This document shows positions 34,901 through 48,452 of a stretch of 64,000 nt of DNA, one piece after another. The stretch's first letter is position 1. Each line of letters begins with the position of its first letter. The notes below the pieces were generated by a model. The model had not been told where the DNA came from. It saw nothing but the letters and a program-made list of their open reading frames with translations, and searched no databases. The stretch spans positions 744,001 to 808,000 of the forward strand of contig JANATF010000013.1 of the NCBI GenBank assembly GCA_029449245.1. Direction: 5' to 3'. The DNA comes from Mortierella alpina. Its lineage: Eukaryota; Mortierellomycota; Mortierellomycetes; Mortierellales; Mortierellaceae. Made by a program: the position numbers and the translations under genes.

Positions 34901-37900
34901 CTCGAGACGTCGCTCATGAATGACCAGTTCGCAATGACCTCTGCAGTCTCGGAGCAGAGGCTAGCCGAGGAAGAGAAGATTGAGATGTCGGGCGATCCCG
35001 ATGTCAGCCGGTTGCAGCAGTCTGTTGTGCCCTATAAGCAGACAATCCTGTCCGCCTCGCCATTTGTCAGGTTCAAACCGCCCTTTTTGTTGACAGAGAT
35101 GATTGTCGATGCCGAACGGTTGAAAAAGATCGAGAACTCGACCACACCAACCGCCTTACGGGACATTGGAAACTCCAAGATTCTCTTTGCCGCTTCCTGT
35201 GCAAACGCTATCATGACCAAGTCGTCGACGGGAAGGTCGCAGGAGAGTGGTTTCATCGAAGGGTCCTATATCGACATCTCCAATGATTTCCAGGCAAAGA
35301 GCAAGGCTTGGGAAGAGTTTTTGAGCAGCAACATCGGACCACCCCTCATTGCACCGTACACCTATCAGAATCTGGCCTTCCTGTTCTCTAACGTGTGCAC
35401 GACTACGAGGACAACCTGCTTGGGACCTGTGGTACGCTTGATTCAGTACTATACGATCAACACAGACGTTACGCTTGCTCAGTACCTGGATCAGATATGT
35501 TGGGACTCCAATTTTGTCTGCACCGCTACCACTTGCGATCGGCCACTCCGCGACCACCAACGCATTTATGCTCATGGCGATACTAAGGTTGTCATCACTG
35601 TGGAGCCATGGGACTCGTTGACGACCGTCAAGAGGGATTCAATCATGATGTGGAGCCAATGCCGACTTTGCGACGTAGAAACCCCGCACGTGTACATCTC
35701 GGACGACACTCAGAACTACTCGTTTGGCAAGTTTCTAGAGCTGGTATTCTATCAGACCGGCCTAACCTGTCGCGCCAACATATGCCCTCACGACATTAAC
35801 CGCGACCATATCCGCTACTTTGGCTTGGACACTCAACGGGTCAAGATTGAGCGAGTCCCTATCCGACTCTTTGACATCAACTTCCCCCCAATGCTGGTCC
35901 GATGCAAACCCGAATTCTCTGCGCGTACCAAAAACCAGGACCTTGATTTGGTCCGATCGCTGATAACGCGCTATTGGGACTCGGTCATGGAGCGCATAAA
36001 AAACTGCATTTTTGATGTGGTGCAACCCTCCAAGATTGAGACAGCCAAGCAGGAGCTTTTGGAGATGAACAGAAAGGTGGTCGTGGAAAGGAAGTGGATC
36101 TTGCAGCTCCTTCAGCAGACATATCTCAACAGTGCACCCACAGACACCCTGGCGCTGAACATGGTGCGAATCAAGTTGTACGAAAAGGCCGTCATGTGGG
36201 ACAAGACTTTTGGAGACTTTGCGCGTGAATACTTCAACCCAGACCGCGACTTTAGGCGGAGCACGACTTCAAAGCTGCGTCGGCTGTTTGACGATAAGGA
36301 GTTCCCTGCGCCATCGGATCGAGCTCACCATGCGAGCCTCATGAAAGATTTGCCCATGAGTCTGGATACTAGCGAGGATATGGGATCGACATCCGATGAC
36401 CAGGGCGACTCAACCCCATCCTGCCTGCCCATCCTCGGAAGCTCGCCGACGCTGAAATTCGCACGGCCAAAAATAGAGGAAGCAGATGTAGCAGCGCTTG
36501 AGAATGCTATCGAGACAGCAAGTTCTCAAATCTCATTCCCGTTCATGGAGCCCAAGGTTACCCGTAGACTATCGATGAACCTCATGCAGGAATTCAGACC
36601 CAAATTGACCCAGACCATGACGTCGGACTCTATTTTAACGGTGACGGACGACGACTTGAACGAGAAGACAAAATCAAAGGAGGCGCCGACGGCACCCATT
36701 ATACCCCGGATACCTCTTCCAGTGTCCTCCCGTCCGACCACGAGGGTTACCGGTCGCATGTCTATGGGTGCGCCACCGACCTTTGACCTACAGCACGATC
36801 GCAAGGAGAATTTCAATCTCCCTAAAAGTGGTCTGTCCGCTGCGTCAAGCCCATCAACGTCGCACATACACCCTGGAAACGCCTCTCCTTCAGGTGCAAA
36901 GGATAGGATCATCATTCCGCTGGATAGGACTCATTCTACGGAAAGGCCATCATCGGCATCATCCACCTCTTCTGGAAAGAACCCGTTCTTCTTCAACAAG
37001 CCCCGCACAAGACGACCCACTGAGACTGGATCTTCGCCCTCGACATCCTCCCATCCTCTATCGTTGTCTTCGTCGACGCATCAGGAAAGACCGCACTCGT
37101 CTGGCAATACAAGCATCTCGTCAACCAGCGTTAGCGCCAGAAAATCACAGTACCTCGCTCGCGCCCAAGGTGGAGGGATCCCGATCCCGACGGCGGTACA
37201 CTCCTCGGCAACGACTTCTGAGCCTCATCGGAACGTGGTGGGTAATAGGACACGGTCAATGACACAGCCTACACCAGGATCGAATGGAAATTCACGAGCG
37301 CGATTTATGAACTCGCAGTCGAATCATCGCCACGTGCGACAGATGGAGACTAAACTGCCAGCAATTGAGGTCTTTTCGAGTGTCAAGGAGGCTGCAAAGG
37401 AGGAATCCGACGACGAGGAGGAATATCAGTCTGAGGGTGAGGGAGACGAGCCCTACCAGCCTAGCCGTGGCTACACCTTTTCGCTTATCCAAACTGATGC
37501 AATGGACGAGGCGCTCGGGACTGAGGATATGTTCAATATGGAGACAACATTTACAAATATGAGAGCCAACACTGCCAATGGAGGCTCGGGTATTGTCCAG
37601 TCGAATACCGGCGACGACAATGCTTTGCTGGATCCAGTGCTGATGATGTTCTTGGGCGAGGACGATTATAGTTCGGACCAGCAACAACACCACCAGCAGC
37701 ACTATCCAGACATGGGCAATGGTGTTTATGGCAGTGCCCTGTCCTCTGCAGTGGGATCACCACCTGTCAAGTCCTCCTCCGTTAACATGACTGTCACAGG
37801 CACCTTGAGTGCCGCATTGGCAGCAGCCTCCAAACTGCCTCAGCTTAGCGAAGTTGCTGAGGGAGTGGAGCGCGGTTCGCTTATCAAAACGCTTTCAAAC

Positions 37901-39900
37901 TTTTGGCAAGATCGCAATTCTCCAAACTTCACTCCTCTGGTGTACCCGATGTAAGTGTGTTTATGTGCACATTCTTACTCTTTTTGACACGCTTTACAGC
38001 TACTTATTTGGTCAGCTCATGACGACTGACAATATTCATCCCACCTCACCTGCGTGTTCTATACAGGCGACCGTTTGAGCATGTGTTCCAGTACTCACAA
38101 GTTATTGCCCGTGAAGATGAGCCCAGTTCGATTGTTGCTCTGACGCTGAGCTCCCCGCAGTACGTCGAGAAGCTAAAGGGTATTTTCCGAGGCGAGTCAA
38201 TGGATTTTCACAGCAACAATGACATGACAGCACCCATGTCCACATCAGGAACAGCCACGCCTGCAGAGGAAAGCGCAGTTGCCGGATCGATCGACACTCT
38301 TGGTGGCAACAACATGGCAACATCCAATACGTCAGCAACTGAGGGCATCTACGATGACATCCAAGTCTCGGACGACTCGTTGCTTTCGGAGCGGAGCTCG
38401 CACATGAAGTTCCGTAAGTTTTCCAACACCTCTATGCCTGCATTGTTTTTTTTTGTTAGAAAGCACTTTTTGATCTTGAACGTCTGCACACTATTTGCTT
38501 GTGCTATGGTATAACAGCGTTCCTCGATGGCTCTACGATGCTATACTGCAAGATTTTCTACATGGAACAGTTTCATGCGCTGCGTAAGGCTGCCGGTTGC
38601 GAGTATTCTTACATCCAGTCTCTAGCAAGGTGCATGAAGTGGGATGCGACAGGAGGCAAGTCCGGATCTGCGTTCCTCAAGACTCGAGATGATCGATTTA
38701 TCATGAAGCAGCTCTCAAAGGTCGAACTCGAAGCCTTCATCAAGTTTGCCCCGCACTACTTTGAGTACATGCACAAGGCTATCTATCATAAGGTATAGGG
38801 CCAGTTGATTTCTATATTCTCGTGTTTGAAATCTTGTGTTTGTCATAGCATGTCGTTGCTCACCATGTCTTCTTTATTTTTGGGACACTGCATAGCGCCC
38901 TACTGTTCTGGCCAAGATCTTTGGATTCTACCGCGTGGGTTACAAACACGGAGCTCTAGGTCGATCCATGAACATGGACGTTCTCGTTATGGAAAATCTC
39001 TTTTACGAACGTCGGAGCCTTCAGGTGTATGATCTCAAGGGCTCCCGCCGTAACCGCTTTGTGCAGCCGTCGGGTCGTGAGAATGAAGTTCTCTTGGATG
39101 AGAACTTTATCGAGTTCATGTCCGAGTCTCCATTCTACATTCGAGAGCACGCCAAGCTTCAGCTGTCAGAGTCATTGGCGAACGATTCGTTGTTTTTGCA
39201 GCGGTTCAATATCATGGACTATTCACTCTTGGTCGCAGTGTCAGACAAGCAGCAGGAGCTTTTGGTCGGGATTGTGGATTTCATCCGGCCGTTTACGTGG
39301 GACAAGAAGCTCGAGTCGTGGGTGAAGGATGCGGTTGGATCGAGAGAGCCCACGATCGTCTCACCAGCACAGTACAGGAAGCGATTCCGGTCGGCGATGA
39401 ACCGACACTTGGATATGGTGCCTGATCGGTGGTTTGACATTGATTCGTTCTTTGGTGCGTCGATCGCGCACCGACCCATTGGACGGCATTACTACCATCA
39501 GCAACAGCTTCAAATGTATGCCAACAGGGTCGGAAAGGCGCGAGAACAAGAATGGCTCTACCACCAACAATGGCTGTTGGAGCAGGAGCAGCAGAAGAGT
39601 AGCTTACAGGTGCACCATCCCTCACCTCAGCCTTACCACCAGCACCAGCATCACTATCACCACCATCAGCAGCTGCAACAACAACAGCACCAGCAACAAC
39701 ACCAGCACCAGCATCAGAATCGACACGGGAAGCAGCAGAGCAAGAGTTCTCAGGAACGCCAGAAGCACCATCATTCAAGGAGTAGCTCGGGTACTCAGAC
39801 TTCAGAGGAGAGCGGAACCATTGGGCTGGGTGTCACTATGTCCTCGAGGCCCACGAGTACGCTGATCTTGTCCAGAATGCTGAGCTCCAACACTGAGTGA
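31996..39900 (+). CDS. FAB1: 1-phosphatidylinositol-3-phosphate 5-kinase (Fab1/PIKfyve)
   Basis: Six exons close in phase (31996-32809, 32909-33166, 33270-37950, 38067-38413, 38518-38792, 38896-39900), giving 2,459 residues. The enzyme makes PI(3,5)P2 on vacuole/endosome membranes and controls vacuole size and acidity. Domains in order: Ser-rich N-terminus; FYVE zinc finger at about residues 325-395 (DYWMADENAKEC, RRKHHCRICG|HIFCSKCAS), which binds PI3P; a long low-complexity spacer; a TCP-1/CCT-like domain at about 690-960 (VVKIKKIPGG, GVVCTKNLAHKQM); a Cys/His-rich region; a disordered Ser/Pro stretch; and the C-terminal PIPK kinase with FIMKQLSKVELEAF, YDLKGSRRNR and FNIMDYSLLVAV, then GIVDFIRPFTWDKKLESW. 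The tail past about 39600 is a His/Gln run of unusual length. The first intron has a textbook CTAAC branch and TTTATAG end. Confidence 0.97.
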
Positions 39901-39963
39901 GGCCCCCATCAGCTTCAGAGAGGACTTCAACAAAGACAAACTACATTTACTTTTGCAGCGTGA

Positions 39964-39969
39964 AATAAA
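39964..39969 (+). terminator. Poly(A) signal AATAAA after FAB1
   Basis: AATAAA 64 bp after the FAB1 stop. The converging purine nucleoside phosphorylase gene ends only 181 bp from FAB1. Confidence 0.45.
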
Positions 39970-40081
39970 ATGAAAAAAAAGCGCTTCTTCCCCTCCTCGA
40001 GACGAAGTGAAAAAGTGAAAATATATATATTGTTTCTATGTCTTTTTACAGCAGTCGTTTTCTTGTTTTCTACTTTTTCTT

Positions 40082-42552
40082 TCAAATCATCTCGACCAAG
40101 TGCTTGACCAGGGTCTGCAGATCCTTGGCGCGGTTATCAGCGGCTTCCAGGACCTCCTCGTGGCTGGCAATCTTCTCTTCGACGGGTCTCTCCTCTGCGG
40201 GGGCATCGGGGTCGGAACGGGCCTCTTTGTGGACGACGACACGGTTGGTGACCAAGCTGAGGCCGACGACCTTGATGCCGCAGTGTCTGGCAACGACGAC
40301 CTCGGGGACAGTCGACATACCGACGACATCGGCACCAATTTGCTTCAAGAACCGGCATTCGGCCTTGGACTCGTAGGATGGTCCCGAGACAAAGACGTAG
40401 ATACCCTCGTGCAAGAACTTTGGCACATTCAACTTCTTGGCGGCCTCGTACACGAGACGACGGAGACGGGGGCAGTAGGCATCGGACATGGGAGGGAAAC
40501 GGGGTCCGAACTCGGCCATGTTGGGGCCGATCAAGGGGTTATTGCCAGTCATACCGGGCAGGTTGATGTGGTCCTCGATGATGCAGACATCTCCGATCTG
40601 GAAGGCGGGGTTCAGACCACCGGCGGCGTTGGTGACTAAGGATTAGAAATGGGAGGAGGAAATTGAAGACGAGGTGAGTTGTCAAGATGACAAAAAAAAA
40701 AGAAGTCGGGGTCAAGCAGTATTGAGGAGGGCAATGGTTGCAGTGAATGTCAGGTCTCCTTTTTCAGTGATGTTGGTGGACTCGATTGAAGTACGTGATC
40801 AGTCCTTGATAGGGTTGTTCTCCTAGGATCCACTCTACACCACTAGTCCACATTCGGTTGCCACGGCGATCAAGAAGAGCCTTTCCCACCGCTCCAAAAT
40901 ACTCTGGATCTGGTAAGATAGAAATTACAGAAATGCGTTCAATTCTGAAGGTGTGGATTTTCTCTTCCCCAATGGATCAACATCGTATGGCTCCACTGAG
41001 ATGCACTTAAAAAAAAAAAAAGGCGTGGTGGATGGGGTAATGCGTACCATTCTCCTGGTACTCCCTTTCGTCCTCCAGCGCCCAAAGATACAAGAAACTG
41101 GGGTAGCCGGTGGCACGAGAAAAAAGAGTCCAAGGCGGCAGCATACACACACAAAGATAAAATGCGGGGTGGATTATGGTTTTTCTCCATGCTGTGGTTC
41201 TCCAGTTTTTTTTTTTTTTTTTTTTTTGATTTTCCACGACCTCCTGAGCAGATATGAGGGCAAATGTACCATCGGCATCGGACTCGACGGTCCAGTGCTG
41301 TCGAGTAGACAAAAGATCCTTCCAGAGTTGACCGTCCCTCCAAGCTGGTGCTAACCGCCATGACTGCAATGGCGCTGATCCTGCACACAAGGCATTGGAT
41401 AGAAGGAAAAAAAGGAATGTTCCAAGACAGCCAATGAACGCCTTCCAAATTTGCCTGGATCGAGGGGATCATCGATCCGACTGCCGCAGGTGAAAAAAAA
41501 ATAATAAAAATACATCCAGCAGTAACAAACACCAAAAAAAAAAAAGTGGATCCTTCCGATATGCAGTTGCGGGGGCGTAAGGTTGCTTGCCCACGGCACT
41601 CGTCCCTCCCCACTGTGTTTGCTTATCCACAAATGGCAGTGGGATAAGCACTTGTGTTCTGTGTTGTGTTGTTGTCGCTGTGCGTGGGGTAACGAGACCC
41701 TGGACAATCAAGAGTCCGTCAACACACCCACACACACGCACATAGAGTGAAAAGAGAGAATGATAGGTAACCGTGTTTTGGTTCATCTTACCGATAAGGG
41801 TCTCGACTCCGAGGAGGGACATGAGACGGATGGGGTATGTGGTCTGGGTGAGTGCGAATCCCTCGTAAAAGTGGAAGCGACCGACCATGCAGACGGTGGG
41901 GACATCGTTGTCACCAAGGAGACCGAAAACGAGCTTGCCAGCATGACCAGCAACTAATGAATAAAAACACACGCAGTGCGAGAGAGAAAGAACGATTAGG
42001 ATCTGGTGTGCAACACCCCTCCCCCTTTCAAAAAAAGAGAAATGATATAATCCGTTTTTCTGTTCCCCGCGGTCCAACGCTTTTGGTGAGAGGCATCCTT
42101 GGTAACCACAGTGTCCTTCCAAAGTCCTGTTGGGCACCTTCCATGGTTGAGTCGAGAGAAAACACGCAATTGGGTTTCCGTTCCAGTTTGGGTTCAGACA
42201 AACGAGAGAGGCGACAGGATCAACAGTGGGACACTATTGTTGCTGGGCGAGAGCTCTTGCCTCAGATCGTCCTGAGTTGTCCGAGTGCGTCCTTTTCTTG
42301 CTTCCTGATTAAAATCAAAATAATAACCCATGAGTGAGGTACACGCCGTTTACCTGTCGAGTTGACAAAGCCGGGGATCTCAGAGTAGGAGAACTCGACC
42401 TTGTTGCGGATGATGTTGACGAGGCCGCCGAGACCCGAGCCGCAGACGATGGCGACCTTGGGCTTGGCCAGGTTGGCGGGCAGGGCTCTGTCGCCCGCGG
42501 TGAGGAACGAGAGGGCGGCGTTGAGGTCCTTGACGGTAGCAGCGTTGGCCAT
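40082..42552 (-). CDS. PNP1: Purine nucleoside phosphorylase
   Basis: Three exons (42354-42552, 41792-41953, 40082-40635) close in phase and give 304 residues, the usual length of trimeric PNP. The enzyme splits inosine/guanosine with phosphate to base and ribose-1-phosphate in cytosolic purine salvage. Motifs: VAIVCGSGLGGL (phosphate-binding loop), EIPGFVNST|VAGHAGKLVFG, MVGRFHFYEG, TNAAGGLNPAFQIGD, DHINLPGMTGNNPL, MSDAYCPRLR, VSGPSYESKAECRFL, VGMSTVPEVVVARHCG and SLVTNRV. These include the conserved His, Glu and Asn expected for the human-type (low-molecular-mass) class. Intron 2 is 1,156 nt, about ten times the local norm, with long poly-A/T runs. The gene converges with FAB1 and its start lies 312 bp from the RPA1 stop. 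Confidence 0.96.
40636..41791 (-). other. Unusually long (1,156-nt) PNP intron
   Basis: Donor GTAAGA and acceptor TCCTTAG bound an intron far longer than others in the window. It carries several homopolymer runs, among them 22 T on the plus strand at 41206-41227 and A runs near 41009, 41403, 41494 and 41534. No snoRNA C/D boxes, tRNA or ORF with family similarity was recognised in it. Confidence 0.7.
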
Positions 42553-42864
42553 GGTAGTTCGATCGAGGATCAAGGAGGGGAGGGTGGAAAAGGTGTGGGG
42601 TGGGGTGAAGAGGTGAGAAAATGCGCAAGAGCAGCCAGAGCAGGCCTGCTTTTTATACGGCGTTGCTCGTGCCTGGCGGAGGGAAAAATTTTCCCTCGTG
42701 GAACAAAAGTCATGCAGCGGGTGGCACAGCCGGCTGCGACACTCCCGCTGTGCCCTCTGGATTGAAAGGATGCAAAATTTAATATGTATTCAACAGTGAT
42801 GAAAGCTAGGACAGCTATGCGCAGATAAATGCTTTTCCCCCGTCGCGTCGGAAGCCCCTCCGCT
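42553..42864. other. Intergenic between RPA1 3' end and PNP start
   Basis: 312 bp holding the PNP promoter and the RPA1 3' untranslated region, both on the minus strand. No distinct motif recognised. Confidence 0.5.
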
Positions 42865-45800
42865 TCAGACGCTCATGGCCTCGGGCACCAGGGGCTGCAT
42901 CACATCGAATGCTCCCGTGCCTCCCTCCACAACCTGGCCCATCACCAGGCGCGCCGAGGGCGACTCCAGTCCATCGTAGTCTCCGTGGAGCGTCGCCTGC
43001 GTCAAGAAGTGGCACGTACGCTCGAACGACATCTTCAAGAACGGCGACGTGGACGACTCAATACCCATGCGGTTAAATGGCTTGAATCCACTCTCGAACG
43101 TCATATAGTCGGCAATCAACGTCAAGTGGCGGCGGTCCACATCGATACCATAGGCACCGAACACACCGCTGATCTCCTGGATGATCGCCATACGTGCTGC
43201 TTCAACACCATATGTCCTCAGGATGGCTCCAATGTCGTTCGAGTAGATCGAGTTGACATCAATCAAGTCCGCGTACTCCCAGATACCCTTGAGGTTCACT
43301 CCCTCCGTCGCAATCTCGGGCTTGCCCTTCTCGCTCTCCGACATGAACACGCGCTCGATGCCCTTGATCTCGTGCAGAATACACGTGGGCGCAACTGCAG
43401 AGACCAGGTTCACCATCAACAGCTTCTTGGTGTCTGCAGGGAAGTGCATCTCAATCTCGCACCACGAACCCTGCTCGCTGTCGAACGAGTACTTCTTGAC
43501 ATAGGGGCTCTTTGCGAGGATACGCTCCTCCCGGTCCCGACGGCTGTCCTCTGCCTTCTTGTCGCGCTTCTCGGCCTTCATGGCTTCCCGCGCCAAACGC
43601 CTGCGCTTGTCAGCCTCGTCCTCAACCTCGTCCTCGCTGTCCTCGCTCTCCTCAGAGTCGACATCAGAGTCCTCGCCATCGAGCTCCCTCTGTGCCTTGT
43701 CCGCTGACTTGATCACCTTCTCGTCATCCGAATCGGGCTCCTCATACGACGCCTGCTGCTTGCCTCTCTTCGAAATCTTCTCCGATGTCGCATCGCCATC
43801 GCCATCGTCACTCTCATCTCCACCAGCATCATGACGCGAGACCTCGCCCTCGTCCGCTCGCTCATCATCGCCTCCTGCCTCTGCATCCGTGACCTTGCTG
43901 GGCTTTCCAATGTCGTCCGCACTCACACCCTTGGTCTTGCGGTACACCCTACGAAGATCACGCAAGATTGCCGTCTCCAGCTTCTTCACAAACTGGGCCT
44001 CAATCACCTTCTCAACGTCGTCGGACGAGACTCCATATTCGGTCTGGTACTCGTCCTCACGGAAGAGGTTCAACCGGATAGCAAAGACCTTGTGGCGCTT
44101 CTGGTTCGAGGTTGCGTTCTTGGAAATCATCCTCTCCGTCACCTGAACATTATCTATCAGTTGTGCGAGTGTGAGTCTTGAAGTGTCCTGGCAGAACGAC
44201 TGCAGCTGGCTCTCGGTCACTCCAGGGTTGATGTTGAGCGTCATGGTGGGCGTCTTGAGCTTGGTCGAGGCTGTCATGACAATCTCACGAAGACGGGGAA
44301 TACCGAGCGTGACGTTCTTGGCTCCGAATCCGGCAAAATGGAAAGTGTTCAACGTCATCTGAGTGGATGGCTCTCCAACACCCTGAGCAGCGAGCAGACC
44401 GACAGCCTCGCCGGGCTCAACGAGCGAGTTCATGTAACGGAGATACATCATGGCCTTGAACTTCTTCTTATCCAGACCCTTGAATCGCTCTGACCTCTTG
44501 TCGTTAGGTCCATCGGCACTCTGGATGATGCCGTCGGGGTTCTTCTCGACATAGTCGTTCAGCTTCTGCTCAAAGGCCTCAGAGACAGCTCCAACATGCG
44601 AGCTGGGCGAGTACAGGCTGAGGGTAGGGTCGTACTTGAGGGGCTTGCGAGCGACCTTCTTGTTATGGGCTAATGCCTCTGTCTGGTTCAACAAAGGCAA
44701 CACCTGAGCAGGCCTGTACTTGGCAATGAGCGCCAAAGAATTCTCGGCACTGAACTTGAACTGGTTGATGTGAGCCTGCTTGATGACATCAAGCGAATCC
44801 TCACCATAGTGGAACTGCAGGATCGAGCCATCAGAATCGCGGACAGTTTGGTCATAGCCGACCTTAAGTCCTTCCAAATGCTTGATCAAACATCTCTGCA
44901 GGTATCCAGAACGCGAGGTCTTGACGGCGGTATCAATCAGACCCTCTCGTCCAGCCATGCAATGGAAGTAGTACTCCTGGGGACGGATACCGGTCAAGAA
45001 ACGACCAGCAATGTATCCTCCTGCACGAGCAGACGAGTCATAGGGAGCGAACGAAGGCAGAGACTTTCCAGAGACCATGATAGGGACACGACGACCCTCC
45101 AGCTCCTGCTGACCAAGAGCGCACGAAATTTGCGTGACGTTGACATAGGATCCCTTGGCACCAGACACGGTCATGGCCTGCATGTTGTTGTGGGGGAACT
45201 TCTTCATCAGTCCGTTGGGGATACAGGCGTTTTGAACCGAAGTCGTCAGCTCGTTCACGGTCGACTTCATAGTGGCATCCAATCCAGCCAGTTGCTCATC
45301 CGACCGCAGGACAGTCTCAAGCTTCTCCTCAAACTCCTTCTGCAGCTTGGAGCTCTTCTTGAACTGCTCGACAGTGCAGTCCATCTTGGCATACTTGAGA
45401 GTAGCCTTGGTACCAATCTCCTTGCCGCCGTTCTGGAGATCACGACGCCACTTGTCACCCTCAGGAGTCAGGCGCAGATCGTCCATACGACAGGTAAATG
45501 CCCAGCGTTGGGTCCAGCGAGTGAACAGGCGACCGAAAATACTGAGCAGCTTGCCAGCAATATCGCCTCCATAGATCTCGTAACAACTGTGGACCAAACC
45601 ATAAGCCTTGGCACCGAACTGAGCCTTATCGAGCACACCTGTGACAAGGACTCCGTCCATGATCTGCACAATCGACTCTTCCTCGCCACCCTTTCCAAAG
45701 TACTGGGCCTTGACCTGAGCACCGGCGGTCATGTTGAGTGGGGGGCGACCGATGGTCAGGTTGTGAAGGACAGCAGTAATGACATCCTTGCCGGTCCAGA

Positions 45801-48452
45801 GAGGAACAGGCTTCCAGATCGAGGGGGGGAGCGTCAAGATCTTGCCGTTACCAGTGTTATCGACCTCTGGGCGAAGGGCACCATAGAGCAAGTGCTGGTA
45901 CTCCTCGCGGGTAAAGAACGACCCACGGATGGTCATCCACACACCAGCAACGACGTGATCTTGAATCAAACCACGCAGAGGCGCACCCGAGGTAGGAACT
46001 AAGTACTGAGAGTCAGTGTTGGCAATCAGCTTGGCCTCGGCTCTTGCAATCTCGTTCTGAGGGAAATGGACGTTCATCTCATCTCCGTCGAAATCGGCAT
46101 TGTATGTGTTACAGTTCGCGTAGTGCATGCGAATAGTGCGCTCTCCTGGCAAGATGCGAGCCTTATGAGCCATGATCGAGGGCTTGTGAAGGGTGGGCTG
46201 ACGGTTCAGCAACAAGAGATCTCCGTTACGGAGATGGCGGTAAACCTTCTTGTTTGTTGGCTGTGTGCGAGTTGGGTAGGGAGAGGTGGTCGAGACCCCG
46301 CTGTGAGAGTCCTGGGGGGTCAAGAGCTGATTGGCAAGGGCGATCCTAGACTCCATCGACAGGTTGGAGAGCGAGGACAAGTTGCCGTCCTCATGCTGGA
46401 CATAGGCTGCACCGGGCCACTTGAAGGGCCCGTTGATGACAGCACGTCTCATCTCCTTGACGTTGTAGTGCGTGACGGGCTCGGGATAAGTGAGCTTGGT
46501 CGCAAAGACGGGAGGAATACCAATCTCGTTGGTCTCGATGTTGACATCTGGAGAAATGACGGAACGAGCAGCGTAGTTGACACGCTTGCCCATCATGTGC
46601 TTTCTGAACAGACCCTCCTTCTTCTCGAGACCCTGACGGATACCAGCAGATGGGAGCTTGCCGCCACGCATGATTGTGGGGTTCTTGGTCGAGTCGATAA
46701 GCGAGTTGACGTCGTGCTGAAGCTGAATCCATGCATCAATGAGATATTTGAAGGCTGAAGCACGCTTGTCCTTGAGGAGAGCCTCGTCGGCCTTGTTGGT
46801 TGAGGTCAAGTCGCGGATGCGCTCACAGGTGTTGAGGATCTTGCCCAAGTGCTCATTCTGAGGGTTCTCAAACAACTTGTCGCCCATCACCGATGCAGGA
46901 CGGAACCGAGTAGGAGCAACGGGGAGGATCTCGAGGAAAAAGATGTCAGCCTGGACGGTCTTGCTGTACTTCTTTTCCATATGGGGCCCGTTGGCACCGT
47001 AGAGGAGAGCGCACATGATCTGCTCCGCAGCAAAGAGGCGACGAAGAATGTTGCGAATATGAAGAGTAGTGAGGAATTTGTTGTTGTCCTTGAGCTCCAT
47101 GGCATCCTCGTCGTCGCTGTCAACAATGTTCCTGGACTTTTTGGTCTTTGTGGCCTTGGTCTTCTTCTGCTTCTTTGCCTCTTCGTCAGTCTCTGAGGAC
47201 ATGTGTGCATCATCGTCTGCGTCCGCCTCCTCATCCTCGGTGTGCTCAGAGGTTGAATCAGAGTCACTGGCGACAGCCTTCTTGACAGGTGCGGCAAGAA
47301 CATTGGTCTGGACGCGTCCCTGGGCAGTGTTGTAAATTTGCTGCTTCTTGGTCAATGGCTTCTCGAAAATCTTTGCGAATCCATCCTTGCGGAAAGTAGG
47401 CGAGAAACTAACAATTGCAAATCTCACATCGTTTAGTTTCGCGGTTGCCTATTTCAATACCAAGTCGCTGACAGAGTACAAGAAATCGCACAAATTGTAG
47501 GTGAATTACCTTGCGCAGTTCTCGCACTTCTTCTTGGCGGTAGCACGGCGGTAGAAATCGGCAATGATACGTTTGCGCTCGTCGTTGACGACTGTGGTCT
47601 TGTAGTCCTCCTGACCGTGGATGTGCTTCTTCAAACACTTTTGCACGAACGAGTCCAATCTGGAGATGTACTCATCCTCACCCATGAGCTGTTCCTCGCC
47701 GTCCACATCCATGTCGTCGCTCGAATGCTTGCCTTTCTTGCTCACAACGGGGATGTTGTCGATCTCCTTTGATTCCAAGAACCGTCCCTTGTTCAGCAAC
47801 TGCAGCTTGGCGATGAAACGGTGCGTCTATAATGCAGAATAAGGACACCGGGTTAGGTAGCCGCACTGTCATCCAAGGCTGTTCAGAGGCCGATAGTGAA
47901 TGCGCATAAAACGGCATAGTACCTCGCTCTTGGACATCCGGAAGTGGTGGCAGAAGAGACAGGAGGAGCGGAGCATCTGGTACATCTGAGGGAAGAACAT
48001 TGGGTTGAAGACTGGGCATGGCAGTTCGATGTGTCCAAAATGGCCTGGGCAGGCAAAGTGGTCCAGAGAGCAGGTCGCGCACCTGGAAGGTCAAGAAAGA
48101 AGGAAAAAAAGGAGCACGGTGATCAGTTTCTCGGCGCTATAGATCGACGCCACCAACACCTTGAAGATAGCGCGCTTGCTGTCTTGGAGTGGGGCCTTCT
48201 TGCTAGATCATGTGGATGGATACAAGCAGCCGGCGAGCAAGAGCAGGCGAGCAAGGCAGGGACTTACACATGGTGCTTTGAGAAGGGGCCGAGTGCTGGG
48301 TCGTACAGACCTCCTTTGGTGGGATGGTTGAGGTTGTCAAAGAGCACGGGATTCACGATTTGCTTCACGGAGATCTGCTTGACCTCCTCTGCGTCGTAGA
48401 ACGAGAAGGCCACGGAGGTGACCTCTGTTCCGTTGGGCCGGGCGATATTCAT
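42865..48452 (-). CDS. RPA1: DNA-directed RNA polymerase I largest subunit (A190)
   Basis: Four exons (48268-48452, 47923-48082, 47510-47826, 42865-47407) close in phase and give 1,734 residues, normal for A190. The subunit carries half of the active site that transcribes 35S pre-rRNA in the nucleolus. Landmarks in order: N-terminal zinc site CATCSLDHFACPGHFGHIEL, a second pair CLFCHH and KKKCENC; the clamp and lid; RRAVINGPFKWPGA; LLNRQPTLHKPSIMAHK; the catalytic magnesium loop NADFDGDEMNVHFPQ; funnel PIMVSGKSLPSF, then REGLIDTAVKTSRSGYLQR (bridge/trigger region), GEPSTQMTLNTFHFAG (trigger loop), and a Pol I-specific acidic insert rich in Asp/Glu/Ser (about 43550-43900) before the jaw. The start MNIARPNGTEVTSVAFSFY agrees with A190 N-termini. 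An acidic stretch in the clamp region (47050-47280) is also polymerase I-like. Confidence 0.97.

Noticed and set aside
42829-43707. 292-codon plus-strand ORF
   Set aside because: Antisense shadow of the RPA1 C-terminal part; rich in Arg/Leu/His as expected from complementing acidic codons.
44770-46002. 410-codon plus-strand ORF
   Set aside because: Exactly antisense to the conserved core of RPA1; composition (Leu/Ser/Asp/Val) mirrors the complement of well-conserved codons. No independent signal or motif.
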